DNA of 64,000 nt, taken from NCBI GenBank assembly GCA_021014325.1, contig CM037459.1, forward strand, positions 12,123,501 through 12,187,500, given 5' to 3'. Shown here piece by piece: positions 12,671-22,640 of this stretch. A program made the translations under genes and the position numbers. This DNA is from Plazaster borealis. Taxonomy: Eukaryota > Echinodermata > Asteroidea > Forcipulatida > Labidiasteridae. The notes under the pieces are model-generated. The model was given only the letters and a program-made list of their open reading frames with translations, searched no databases and was not told the DNA's origin. Position 1 is the stretch's first letter; the number at the start of each line of letters is the position of its first letter.

Positions 12671-13930
12671 TAACTACAAAATTATGCCTACCCAATCCAT
12701 GCGGTAAACTGTTCAGTCAGCAGAAGGTTATAAAGGCTTTAGGTTCTTGTCAACATAGGCCTACCAGTCGATTATAATTAGGCCCATACTCATGATTTAT
12801 ACAATTACAGTTCATATGACTTAATTAACGGTTATGACTCGTGACTGTCCATAGTTTTTATGACGTCATAAAATGGCAATAGTAATATTATGACGACCTT
12901 GTAATGCATGTAAATGATAAAACAATCGCGCCGCGTTCTTTAGACCTCAGCCTATTAAATAGGCCCTGATGAAAATAATACACGCCTTAGCAAACCCAGT
13001 GACTGCAATTATTTGCTACAAAAAGAAAAGCACAAGATTACATTATTAATAGGTCTATAAAAGGGACAAAATCGAATAGTATTTTAATAATAATAAAAAA
13101 GAATGGCTACCTGTAAAAAAGGAAAGAACAATGAAAAAAGAAGAACAAAAAAAAAGAGAGAAAAAGGTGTACCGGGAAAACGCCCTCTATTGGCACAATT
13201 GGGATAAAGGCCTACTGGGTCGTCTTTAAGTTTTCTCCCTTCTTAATATTCAAGTCATTTGAAAGAGCAGTTTTAAGTGTTAACTTTTTAAAAGTCAAAT
13301 AAAGGTGTAGGTCTGATAAGTCATTATAAGCGATTTTTTTGTTACTAAACTGTCATCACTGTACTTTCCAACGGGATTGGTTGTCTAGCCAACGCGACGC
13401 TGAGCTAAATGTGTATCACAAATACTACACGCATCCTGGTCAACCCGATTGAACCTGCACGGTCCGTAAGGTATGTAGAAAACGAATTTGTTTTTAAGAG
13501 GTCACCGATGTAAGGTCAAATCTTGAAATGAACAGTGTGATCTTTTCAATAAAATAAACGGTATGTGTGCCGTTGTGTTGCTGTTGGAATCGTTGTGTTA
13601 TGGTGTGTGTTAAGACGGACCTCTCCTGATCTAGAGTAGAAGACTAGCCTTACTAGGGTGAAAGTAAGTTACAATCAATTCAAACGTATTCTGATCATAT
13701 TTTGTGAATGATTCAAGGCTCGGAATACCCACTGCCAGGATCTCTTCAATTCATGGCCTACAGTACAGTGTGAGTGAGTACACATGACACACATGACATG
13801 TATTGTCAATGTCATGATGTAAACTACACCGTAACACGACACTCGACAGTCACACTCACAGTCTGACAGTGACACTGATAATGACAGTGCACTGACATGA
13901 CTGACACTACTACAGACATAGTGACAGACA
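12671..13930. other. Non-coding stretch, ending in TGACA-rich sequence
   Basis: No gene is seen. From about 13790 the sequence becomes a cryptically simple run rich in TGACA, CACTGACA and ATGACTGAC words, right up to the element at 13931. Confidence 0.55.
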
Positions 13931-14573
13931 TAGCCCTGGTACTGGTAGGACGTCAGTCAGTGCCACGGCACTGACAATGACACTGACATGACTGACGTCC
14001 TTGGTAAAGCTTCTTTACAATGCGAACACAAATATGACCACAATATTTTCCTATTTTTACCTTATTTGAGAAGCTGGAATTCCGCTCATATATTCTTGGT
14101 GACATTTACTACACTTTGGATGAGTTCACAGCTAACAAATATATCCATGGGTGAGATTATTTCCAAAAGTAGGCCTATGTCGGAGTTCTGCACTGTAATT
14201 TTAACCATTATGTAGTATGTGTACCTCTCGACCGTGTAAAATCATATGCGCATGTGCGAAATGCATAGCAACCCGATGCGTATACAAAACTTGCACATGC
14301 GCGTTAGCCTTTACAAGCTCTTGGTATATGACGTGCAGTGATGGAGCCGTAAATGTCAATTTGTTTTCACAAATAATAACATCAAAGGAGAAAATTCAAA
14401 ATTTTTCAAACATCGAGTTCCGGCTACAAGGAACATGTGAGTAAAAGTTCAGCTTCCTCAATAAGGTAAAAATATGAAAAATTTGAAGTGTAAATTTTGT
14501 CGCAATAGTACGGGACCTTGATACCCTGGACTCCGTCGCGTTGTATACAACGGAGGAGTCCAACCTGGGCTAG
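13931..14573 (+). mobile_element. About 640-bp TIR element, copy A
   Basis: Starts TAGCCCTGGT. The right end (GGAGTCCAACCTGGGCTA) is an approximate inverse of the left end. It is nearly identical over about 580 bp to 42778-43382, including the words AAGCTTCTTTACAATGCG and ATATCCATGGGTGAGATTA. A short hairpin (GACTCCGT ... ACGGAGGAGTC) lies at its right edge. Short frames inside are not conserved between the copies. Confidence 0.85.
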
Positions 14574-14809
14574 TGACAGACAGTACTGTTTATTACAGCG
14601 GACTATGGATGGATAGTCGACAGTTATATTATACGATTAAACTGCTCAAATGGACACCAGATAACAACCGAATCAATAAGTCTTGCATTGCCAAACTGCA
14701 GTCTATGTATTTATAAACATAGATAGAGAAAATCAACTGTTGTATAAAAATTGGTATGTAAGGCCCTAGACATTTATTGTTTTTAATTTTAGAGTAATTA
14801 AGACGATAA

Positions 14810-15043
14810 ATGGCAACAAACACTAGAGATTTCAGAAGCAATGGGGCCCCCAACAACCGGGCCAACATTGCGCCTCTCGCATCCCTTCGGGAGCCAGTGT
14901 ACCCCACCGTGCGGGCTGCCAAATCGGCCAAGAAAACTGCCATGATCGTCCCACTGGCCAGCGAGGGGAACTTCCAGACACTGAAGATGAAAACCAATCA
15001 AAGTCAGTGGACACCACTCTCAAACAAACCCTCCAATGAGCAG
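14810..15043 (+). CDS. Unidentified first coding exon
   Basis: Codes 78 residues from an ATG at 14810 to a splice donor CAG|GTATGA at 15043/15044, in phase 0. A possible acceptor (TTTTAATTTTAG) lies just upstream, so the start may sit in a second exon. Codon third positions are GC-rich compared with the AT-rich surroundings, and the frame closes at a good donor; this is why I call it real. The product is hydrophilic and basic, rich in Asn, Ala, Lys and Pro (starting MATNTRDFRSNG), with no signal peptide or membrane segment. I do not recognise the family. The antisense frame over the same bases is a shadow. The rest of the gene was not located with certainty. Confidence 0.6.
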
Positions 15044-15237
15044 GTATGATTCAATGTTGTACAACGTGTTTGCTTTAAATTTAAAAGGTAGGGTCATAGA
15101 TTAGTTTTGTCAACGTAATGCAAAATTTAAACTTAAAGGCAAAATTTAAAATAAAGGTACGTGTGAAAGTTCCAGCTGAAAACAGCAAAACTGTCATGCA
15201 GTATTTTCACAACAACGTTGAATCCATCCACCTTTAG

Positions 15238-15387
15238 CAAAGTGACAGCGGGGGCCAACTGTATCTTAGGCCGCAGCATTCACGAACGGACACCAACCCT
15301 CACAAATCTGAAGAAAAAAACCTGATTCATGCAATTCTCAGAGTCGAATGTTTTGGGGTGAAAATTTTTCCAAAGCATAGGCCCTAG
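15238..15387 (+). CDS. Possible second and last exon of the 14810 gene
   Basis: A polypyrimidine-poor acceptor CACCTTTAG ends at 15237. The following frame stays open in the phase required by the exon at 14810, giving 49 residues (QSDSGGQLYLRPQHS at the start) and a TAG at 15385. The first 30 codons look coding-like and the last 20 do not. It could also be a chance open frame, with the true next exon beyond or in the assembly gap. Confidence 0.3.
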   Translation, partial: QSDSGGQLYLRPQHSRTDTNPHKSEEKNLIHAILRVECFGVKIFPKHRP

Positions 15388-15424
15388 GCCTATATTACTT
15401 TGAAGGGCATTTTCTCAAAATAAT

Positions 15425-16310
15425 AGTTATAATTGGCCAAGTAACAAAAGTAACGAGTTTTTCGCCCCCGCCCGCCTCCTTTTTGGCCACCGCTTCCTTT
15501 TGTTTACTATTTACTATTCAGAAAAAAAGCAAAAAAAAAAGAAAGTAGAATTTGAAAAAATAAACCTGAACTTCCGGGTTTTTTTTTTACCTAAGAATTT
15601 GTCTCAGAGACTCTTTTTTTACCTTTGCAATACAACAGCCGTTTCTGAATTTTGAAACTTGCTTAGCAAGTGGACTAAAATGATAATAATAATAATATAA
15701 TAATAATAATAGTGGCTTCTTATATAGCGCACATATCCGCCACTCAGTGACGCTCAAGGCGCTTTAACGTTCATTATTTTCCTGCAAGGTATTGTGGAGC
15801 TAGGTTTTTGAAGTATGAGACCAAGTCCTTTACATACATGTAGGCCTAATGGTTTACAAGGTGCTGTGGCGCAATATGCTGCCGATCAAACCAGGAACAC
15901 CGGGGCGAACCCCTTCTCTTTTCGATAAGTGCACTGGGTTCTTTTACGTGCATTACACAACACACAGGACCTACGGCTTAACGTCCCATCCGAAGGACGA
16001 AGCATGTGGTTAATCTTGCTTAAGGACACAATGTCACGACTGGGATTCGAACCCACACTCTGCTGAAACAGAATGATACTCTGCTGAATGATACAAATCA
16101 TTTGTTTTGTCATACATGCACATTGCATCAGTATACTCAAATAGCACAATATCTGTGAAAAAATATACCTTGGCCAGCCATATTTTGCATGGCGGCCATC
16201 TTGGAAAAGAATTGAAAAAATTGAAAATAGTAAATAGTAAACCCCTGCCTCCTCCTTTTTTTTTAAAAGTCCGGACGAGAAACTCGTTTCTTTTGTTACT
16301 TGGCCTAAAT
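15425..16310. mobile_element. Inverted-repeat pair enclosing a SINE
   Basis: GGCCAAGTAACAAAAGTAAC near 15436 has its inverse near 16283-16306 (CTCGTTTCTTTTGTTACTTG). Further inverse matches (GTTTACTATTTACTATT) follow inside. Between the arms lies the minus-strand SINE. This looks like a larger DNA element carrying a SINE insertion, though the outer ends are not sharp. Confidence 0.55.
15682..16085 (-). mobile_element. tRNA-derived SINE with ATT tail
   Basis: Read on the minus strand, a tRNA-like head with a perfect B box (GGTTCGAATCC) at about 16045 is followed by a conserved body, including the word CGTCCTTCGGATGGGACG. It ends in an (ATT)n tail at 15682-15712. The head and next 40 bp match the SINE at 54576 on +. 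Transcription by Pol III is inferred from the box. Confidence 0.8.
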
Positions 16311-17199
16311 AAACAGCGGCAGTGCTTTTCACCAAGTAAGTTTTTATTGTCAATTTTTTTTTAGTAGGCCTATATTATAGGCCTATCACATGTATGACCC
16401 TACATTTTATTCAAGGTACAGGGTCTCCATGTACCTTGGTGTACCAAAAAGTGTGTAATTTCTATCTTAAGAAATTTCTAGTTCTAAAGCTTACTTGTTA
16501 CATGTATAAAGATGGTAATGGTGGTAAGCATCCTGAGAAATGATTTCGTCTGAAATGCCTAAAAGTATACATATTTTAGTAGTAACAAAATTTGAATCCC
16601 CAATAATCACCTCAAAACAGTTTTATTGGTGTGGTTCGGGTACTGTTCGGTTATCAACTCAACAACTGTCGGCAATTACATTGACATGTAAACAACCAAT
16701 TTATATGATAATGTAGTCGCAGTGCGAGGTGTTTTTTAGTTTCCACAGTAGGTTTTTATAAATTTAAAAATGGATTGGGGCCATTTTTGCTGTTCACTTG
16801 GGGGGGGGGGGGTGGTTGCTAAGCATTTTCTTTTTACATGGCCTAGTTTAATATGCACTTTATTATAACCCTTGTCAATCAAAGCTATGGTGGAATGCTT
16901 TACTAATACTGTAGTAAACACATCCTTCATAAGATGAAGGTAATAGAATGTCATAGGAAGCAAACAGGTGTTTTTCTAATTGCTAAAGAACTGTGCAATC
17001 AGGTCAAAATAACATCGGTGCTTGAACAGTAATATAGGAGGACTAATGTACATGTAACACTTGAAAATTTATGCAAATAAACAGTGCTTGCATAAAGGTA
17101 GGTGCCGAATCTCCATCGTGAACAGATTTTCAGTTCCTGCATTTTTTTTTTAAATGAAAACTTTATTAAATTGTATTCAAGATATGTAATTATTTTGAG
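16311..17199. other. Non-coding stretch with G-tract
   Basis: No gene is supported. A run of 13 G lies at 16800-16812. Confidence 0.5.
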
Positions 17200-17623
17200 T
17201 TAAAGGGACACGTTGCCTTGGATCGGACGAGTTGGTCAACAAAAAAGCGTTTGTAACCGTTTGTTGGTTAGAAAGACGTTAGGCCTATAAAAGTAGTTTG
17301 TAACCGTTTGTTATAAAATGCATGGTTAGAAAGATGTTTTAAAAGTAGAATACAATGATCCACACAAATATGCCTCGAAATTGTGTGGTTTTCCTTTTAC
17401 TTTGTGAACAAACACGGTCGGCCATTTTGTGGACTCCACAAAATGGCCGATCGTGTTTGTTCACGATGTAAAAGGAAAACCACGCGATTTCGAGACATAT
17501 TTGTGTGGATCATTGTATTCTACTTTTAAAACATCTTTCTAACCATGCATTTTATAACAAACGGTTACAAATGCTTTCGATATAAGACCAACTCGCCCGA
17601 TCCAAGGCAACGTGTCCCTTTAA
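17200..17623. mobile_element. Large palindromic TTAA-type element, family 4
   Basis: About 424 bp and almost entirely a foldback. The left arm begins TTAAAGGGACACGTTGCCTT; the right arm ends in the inverse, AAGGCAACGTGTCCCTTTAA. The arms pair for about 200 bp with a few indels, meeting at CCATTTTGTGGACTCCACAA near 17430. The left arm carries an extra duplicated segment (GTTTGTAACCGTTTGTT twice). Confidence 0.9.
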
Positions 17624-18500
17624 TTAAAGTGTAAATAATCAGATTAACCGAGTACATGTACATTTCAGGTAATTTCTTTTGTACACAGTTTGACATAGCT
17701 TGACAAAGCTCTTGACCCTCTCTAAACATCCACGAGATCTGTGCACCAACCAGTAGACCTAATCATGGCAAATATGATATCAATCAAAAATGTAGAAACC
17801 ATTCTGTCTCAATGACTATCCACTGAGCTCTACTAATTTTCTCTAAGTGCCCAAATTACTTTTCTTAATTTGTTTAAGTAGACACATCAATCAAAATGCT
17901 GTACAATGCAATCTCTGTCATGTCTGTGGCTGCTATTGTGTACGTATGTAGTTGTACCATTCCGAATGTTGGCGCTTATACTACAGTTTCTGTATGACAA
18001 ATCTACACTTTACAAATTGAGCATGTTAACTCAGGGGCTCATTCAGCAGGCCTCAGTTTCAATTTCCTCCATGCACTTGTTTCATTGCCTTGGTGCTCCT
18101 TGAAAAGTTCCAACAGAATTTTAACAATACCAGTTACAATTCCCTCCTAGAGTGTTCTTTTCTAGAGTAACTCACTTTTTCTAAATCTAAGGAATGTACT
18201 ATGTACCAATACTATCAGAAAACCCCTGGCAGGCCTTTACAGAGACAGCAGAGGCAACTTTATGCTCAGCTGGTCATTGCCTCGATGCCCCTTTAAATGT
18301 TCCAGTCGAAAGTGACGATTCCCTCACAAAGTTGCCCTTTACTGAATGGAGTGTAGAAATAGTAATAGGAATAATTGCCTTAATGCCCTTTCAGGAACAA
18401 AGTATCAGGCCATGAGACTGTAAACAAAAATTCCATTTTGTAAATCAACCAGTTCAAAAAAGAAAGACAGATTGGCGAGGTGCTGATTTTTCTGTTTTGC
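17624..18500. other. Non-coding stretch before the gap
   Basis: No exon with splice sites is recognised. A repeated word (ATTGCCTTGGTGC / ATTGCCTCGATGC / ATTGCCTTAATGC) occurs about every 140 bp between 18075 and 18390, suggesting a weak tandem repeat. Confidence 0.4.
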
Positions 18501-19000
18501 NNNNNNNNNNNNNNNNNNNNNNNNNNNNNNNNNNNNNNNNNNNNNNNNNNNNNNNNNNNNNNNNNNNNNNNNNNNNNNNNNNNNNNNNNNNNNNNNNNNN
18601 NNNNNNNNNNNNNNNNNNNNNNNNNNNNNNNNNNNNNNNNNNNNNNNNNNNNNNNNNNNNNNNNNNNNNNNNNNNNNNNNNNNNNNNNNNNNNNNNNNNN
18701 NNNNNNNNNNNNNNNNNNNNNNNNNNNNNNNNNNNNNNNNNNNNNNNNNNNNNNNNNNNNNNNNNNNNNNNNNNNNNNNNNNNNNNNNNNNNNNNNNNNN
18801 NNNNNNNNNNNNNNNNNNNNNNNNNNNNNNNNNNNNNNNNNNNNNNNNNNNNNNNNNNNNNNNNNNNNNNNNNNNNNNNNNNNNNNNNNNNNNNNNNNNN
18901 NNNNNNNNNNNNNNNNNNNNNNNNNNNNNNNNNNNNNNNNNNNNNNNNNNNNNNNNNNNNNNNNNNNNNNNNNNNNNNNNNNNNNNNNNNNNNNNNNNNN
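18501..19000. other. Assembly gap of 500 N
   Basis: Exactly 500 N, so the length is a placeholder. All frames drawn through it are meaningless. The right edge falls inside a family 1 element. Confidence 1.
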
Positions 19001-19068
19001 GCATGTTGGGATACATCAAGTGAGAACAGTGGTCTTTGACAATTTCCAGACGTGTTCAGTGCCTTTAA
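19001..19068 (-). mobile_element. Family 1 element, right end only
   Basis: GCATGTTGGGATACATCAAG through CGTGTTCAGTGCCTTTAA is the terminal 68 bp of a family 1 element, with TTAA at 19065-19068. The rest is lost in the gap. Confidence 0.85.
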
Positions 19069-19420
19069 TACATGAGTCTCATTTTCACCCATAGGTATTG
19101 GGTAGCTTGTGCACCAGAATAACAATAATTATTAACAAACGAAATTTTATTTGCAGGTACTATAATTTACAAATGAATCGATTTTCTAACGACTACGCTG
19201 TGTGTTTACAATCAGTGGAAGTATACTCCCGTCCACACACCACACACACTTTCACTATTTAATTCTGTCGATGCGTAGATTGAAAAAAAGGGTAGGGCCT
19301 ACTGGCGAAATCAGGAATAGCTTCAAAACTACTATCCCCGAAATGCAGCTAGCCCCACCTTTCCAATTGACGTTGATTCTGTGAATAAGTTTTGGTTGAA
19401 TTTATGTTCAAGATATGGTT

Positions 19421-19798
19421 TTAAAGGCACTGAACACGTTTGGAAATTGTCAAAGACCAGTGTTCTCACTTGGTGTATCCCAAGACAGCATAAAATAACA
19501 AGCCTGTGAAAATTTGGGCTCAATTGGTCATCGAAGTTGCAAGAAAATTATGAAAGAAAAAACACCCTTGTTGTACAATTTGTGTGCTTTCAGATAGGAA
19601 TACAAACTTCTTGCAAGAAGTTTTTATTATTTTAGTGAGAAATTACCTCTTTCTCAAAAACTACGTTACTTCAGAGGGAGTCGTTTCCTACAATGTTTTA
19701 TACTATCAACAGCTCTCCGTTGCTTGTTACCAAGTAAGTTTTATTATGCTAATAATTGTTTGTTTTGAGTCATTACCAAACGTGTACGATACCTTTAA
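19421..19798 (+). mobile_element. TTAA-type miniature element, family 1
   Basis: 378 bp and the best-preserved copy. It begins TTAAAGGCACTGAACACG, has TTAA at both ends (19421-19424, 19795-19798) and an internal hairpin AAACTTCTTGCAAGAAGTTT. It lies 350 bp from another copy in the opposite orientation. Confidence 0.92.
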
Positions 19799-20082
19799 GG
19801 CATAGCATGGTGAGGTATCTATGTATCTTCGGTTTGCGGTAACACCACGTGTATATCTACTTTGCTGTGTAGATTTTTGGATAGTCGATCATATTCATTT
19901 CGTTTATGTAAATAACAACCCCACCCCAAAAACACACAAACACAAACACGTAAATAAATAAATAAACACACAAATAAGTAAGTTAATAAATAAATACATA
20001 AATAAATGTAGGCCTACATCAATACAAATTAATTAATCTCAAATCGAAGTTAGTTGTAATTATTTGATACCTGCAGTTTTAC

Positions 20083-20279
20083 CTTTCTTTCATGTTAGCC
20101 AAGTCCGCAATCTCCTTGCTGGTTTTCCTGTCCTCTCCCATGGAGATCATCACATCAAACAGAGCCGTCTCCATACCCATGGCTATCCCGATACTCGCTA
20201 TCCCACCAACAAGCTGCTGGGTGACCCGACTTGTAAACTCAGTCGTGGTTTCATTTTCCTTTAAAACGGAGGACGCCAT
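20083..20279 (-). CDS. First coding exon of a Rv2258c-type SAM methyltransferase
   Basis: Codes 65 residues plus two bases, from ATG at 20279 to a donor AAAGAAAG|GTAAAA. An in-frame ATG nine codons further upstream is possible; I prefer the inner one because MASS starts are usual. The exon shows the N-terminal winged-helix pattern of the S-adenosylmethionine methyltransferases related to Rv2258c: a helix, then LVGGIASIGIAMGMETALFD, then TSKEIADLANMKER. In the family this part is a dimerisation/substrate-side domain before the Rossmann fold, which is not visible here. Downstream exons should lie at lower coordinates but none was found; they may be short, in the 500-N gap, or left of the window. 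The substrate is unknown. Confidence 0.62.
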
Positions 20280-20905
20280 TCTTTGTGTGTGTGGTTTCTG
20301 TTGCAAGATTGTTCAATCGGGCACGCCCACGATATTACTTCATGTTTTGCAGTTCACATTATTAATATTTAACTGCAGATTACCTAATACATTTTCTGTA
20401 AACACCTGTTTCTCATAATTAAAAGACAATTGTCGGGAATCGGACATAATTATTGACAATAACGGCAAATCAATACAAATTATAGACATCACGTACAATG
20501 ACATTATTGTGTACACGGTTAACAGATGTGTGTCAGGAAAATGCCGTTTAATCGATGCAACACTGTATCGTTAATCTAAACAGGTAAGCTGATGTTGCAT
20601 TTAGTACACAGATGCAAGACTACCCCCACCCCCCCCCCCAAAAAAAAGCTGCTGTGCGAAAGCGAACAAGATAATGTAGTTTTATTTGATGGTATATGGC
20701 AGATTTTTTGTTAAAGATTAGTTCCCATCTTCCTACTCGGCAAGCATTCTGCTGAAGCTGAGCAGAGTATACTGTTCGAAACGTCGAGCCCAGAATGGTT
20801 CTCATCAGAATCCACACTCCTTAAAAAGAGTTTTATACATGGCTCTACCCGCAGTCAATGTTTAACCCGAAAACCATGTTGTTTACAGTCTTCAGCGGCC
20901 AGAAT
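20280..20905. other. 5' flank of the methyltransferase exon
   Basis: No other coding signal. A run of 11 C and an adjacent A run lie near 20630. A promoter for the minus-strand gene is expected here, but no TATA-like box is convincing. Confidence 0.4.
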
Positions 20906-22640
20906 GTGTGGCTACTATAGCTCCACCAAATTAACTAACTGGGGCTGCGTACCATACACCAGCAAGAAATTTGCTGCCGAAAAAAGGTTTGACATAAATT
21001 CTTCTGTATGTTTAACAATATCTCCCGAACTAAGCATGCTAAAGAGACCCAGTGTGTACCTGCCTGTGCCTGACATATCCCTGCATCAAAATATCAGACT
21101 TTTAGGGCCACTTTGCGCCAACTTCTGACCGGAAATGACCAGCAAGTGGGAATACTCTGAATGCTCCTGAAGAGCATGTTCAACGGGATTTTTGTACACA
21201 GAGCTGTCAAAGAGACAAACACAAGTTAAGAACGGTCAATTAATCACCCTTAGAATAGTTATTGATTTCACAAGTTTTATACCGTTGGAAAGCCCATCTC
21301 AAGGGCTCTCGACTGATTTAGTTTCGGTTTTTCTGACTATTTTGTAGGCGAGGCGAGCGGCCAGGGAGTGTGGCTACTAGCGCCAACAAATTAACTAACT
21401 GGGGCCGCGTACTAACACCAGCAAGAAATTTGCTGCCGAGAAAAGGTCTGACATAAATTCTGCGGTATGTTTGACAATATCTTCCGATTAAAGCATGCTA
21501 GAGCGACCCAGTTTGTACCTGCCTGTGCCTGACATGTCCCTGCGTCCGAAAATTAGACCTTTAGGGCCACTTTGCGCCAACTTCACAACGGAAATGACCA
21601 GCAAGTGGGGATACTCATTTTCTACGGGATTTTTGAAGACACAGCTGTTAAAGAGACAAACACAAGTTAGGGCCGTCAAAATCACCCTCAGAATAATGTT
21701 GGATTTGCACAAGTTTTATACCGTTGAAAAACCCATCTCAAGTGCTTTCGACTGGTTTTCGTTTCGTTTCTCTGACCATTTTTGTAGGCGAAGCGAGCGG
21801 TAAGGGAGTGTGGCTACTAGCGCCACCAAATTAACTAACTGGGGCTAGGCTGCGTACTAACACCAGCAAGAAATTGGCTGCCGAAAAAAATGTTTGACAT
21901 AAATTCTGCGGTATGTTTGACAATATCTTCCGAACTAAGCATGCTAGAGAGACCCAGTTTGTACTTCCTGTGCCTGACATAACCCTCCATCTGGAAATCG
22001 GACTTTTAGGGCCACTTTGCGCCAACTTCAGACCGGAAATGACCAGCAAGTGGGGATACTCTAAATGCTCCTCAAGAGCAAGTTCAATGGGATTTTTGTA
22101 CACAGAGCTGTCAAAGAGACAAACAAACTTTTTAAGGGCGGTCAAATCACCCTCAGAATAATGTTGGATTTGCACAAGTTTTATACCGTTGGAGAGCCAA
22201 TCTCAAGGGCTCTTGACTGGTTTTAGTTTCGTTTCTCTGACCATTGTAGGCGAGGCAAGCGGCCAGTGAGTGTGGCTACTAGCGGCACCAAGACAAAACT
22301 GGGGCTGCATACTAACACCAGCAAGAAATTTGCTGCCGAAAAAAGTTTGACATAAATTCTGCGGTATGTTTGACAATATTTCCCGAACTATAAGCATGCT
22401 AGAGAGACCCAGTTCGTACCTGCCTGTACCTGACATATTCCTGCATCCGAATCTCAGACTTAGAGGGTCACTTTGCGCAAACTTTAGACCGGAAATAACC
22501 AGCAAGTGGGAATACTCCGAATGCTCCTCAAAAGTACGTTCAACGGGATTTTTGTACAAAGAGCAGTCAAAGAGACAAACACAAGTTAAGGACGGTCAAA
22601 TCACCATCAGAATGTTGTTGGATTTGCACAGGTTTGGTTT
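20906..22640. repeat. Four-copy tandem repeat, about 440-462 bp per unit
   Basis: Units start at GTGTGGCTACTA, at 20906, 21368, 21808 and 22270 (spacing 462, 440, 462). Each has the words TTAACTAACTGGGG, CCAGCAAGAAATT, AGACCCAGT, ACCTGCCTGTGCC and CAAAGAGACAAAC. Antisense frames of about 70-118 residues are shared between units but broken by frame changes, so they look like decayed repeat sequence and not a gene family. Confidence 0.9.

Noticed and set aside
14629..14997. 122-codon minus-strand frame opposite the 14810 exon.
   Set aside because: Antisense shadow of the GC-rich coding exon; runs into the flanking AT-rich repeat sequence.
15886..16353. 155-codon minus frame.
   Set aside because: It spans a tRNA-derived SINE and its flanking inverted repeat; not conserved coding sequence.
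18405..19125. Frames of about 180-223 codons across the gap.
   Set aside because: They consist mostly of N; not real.
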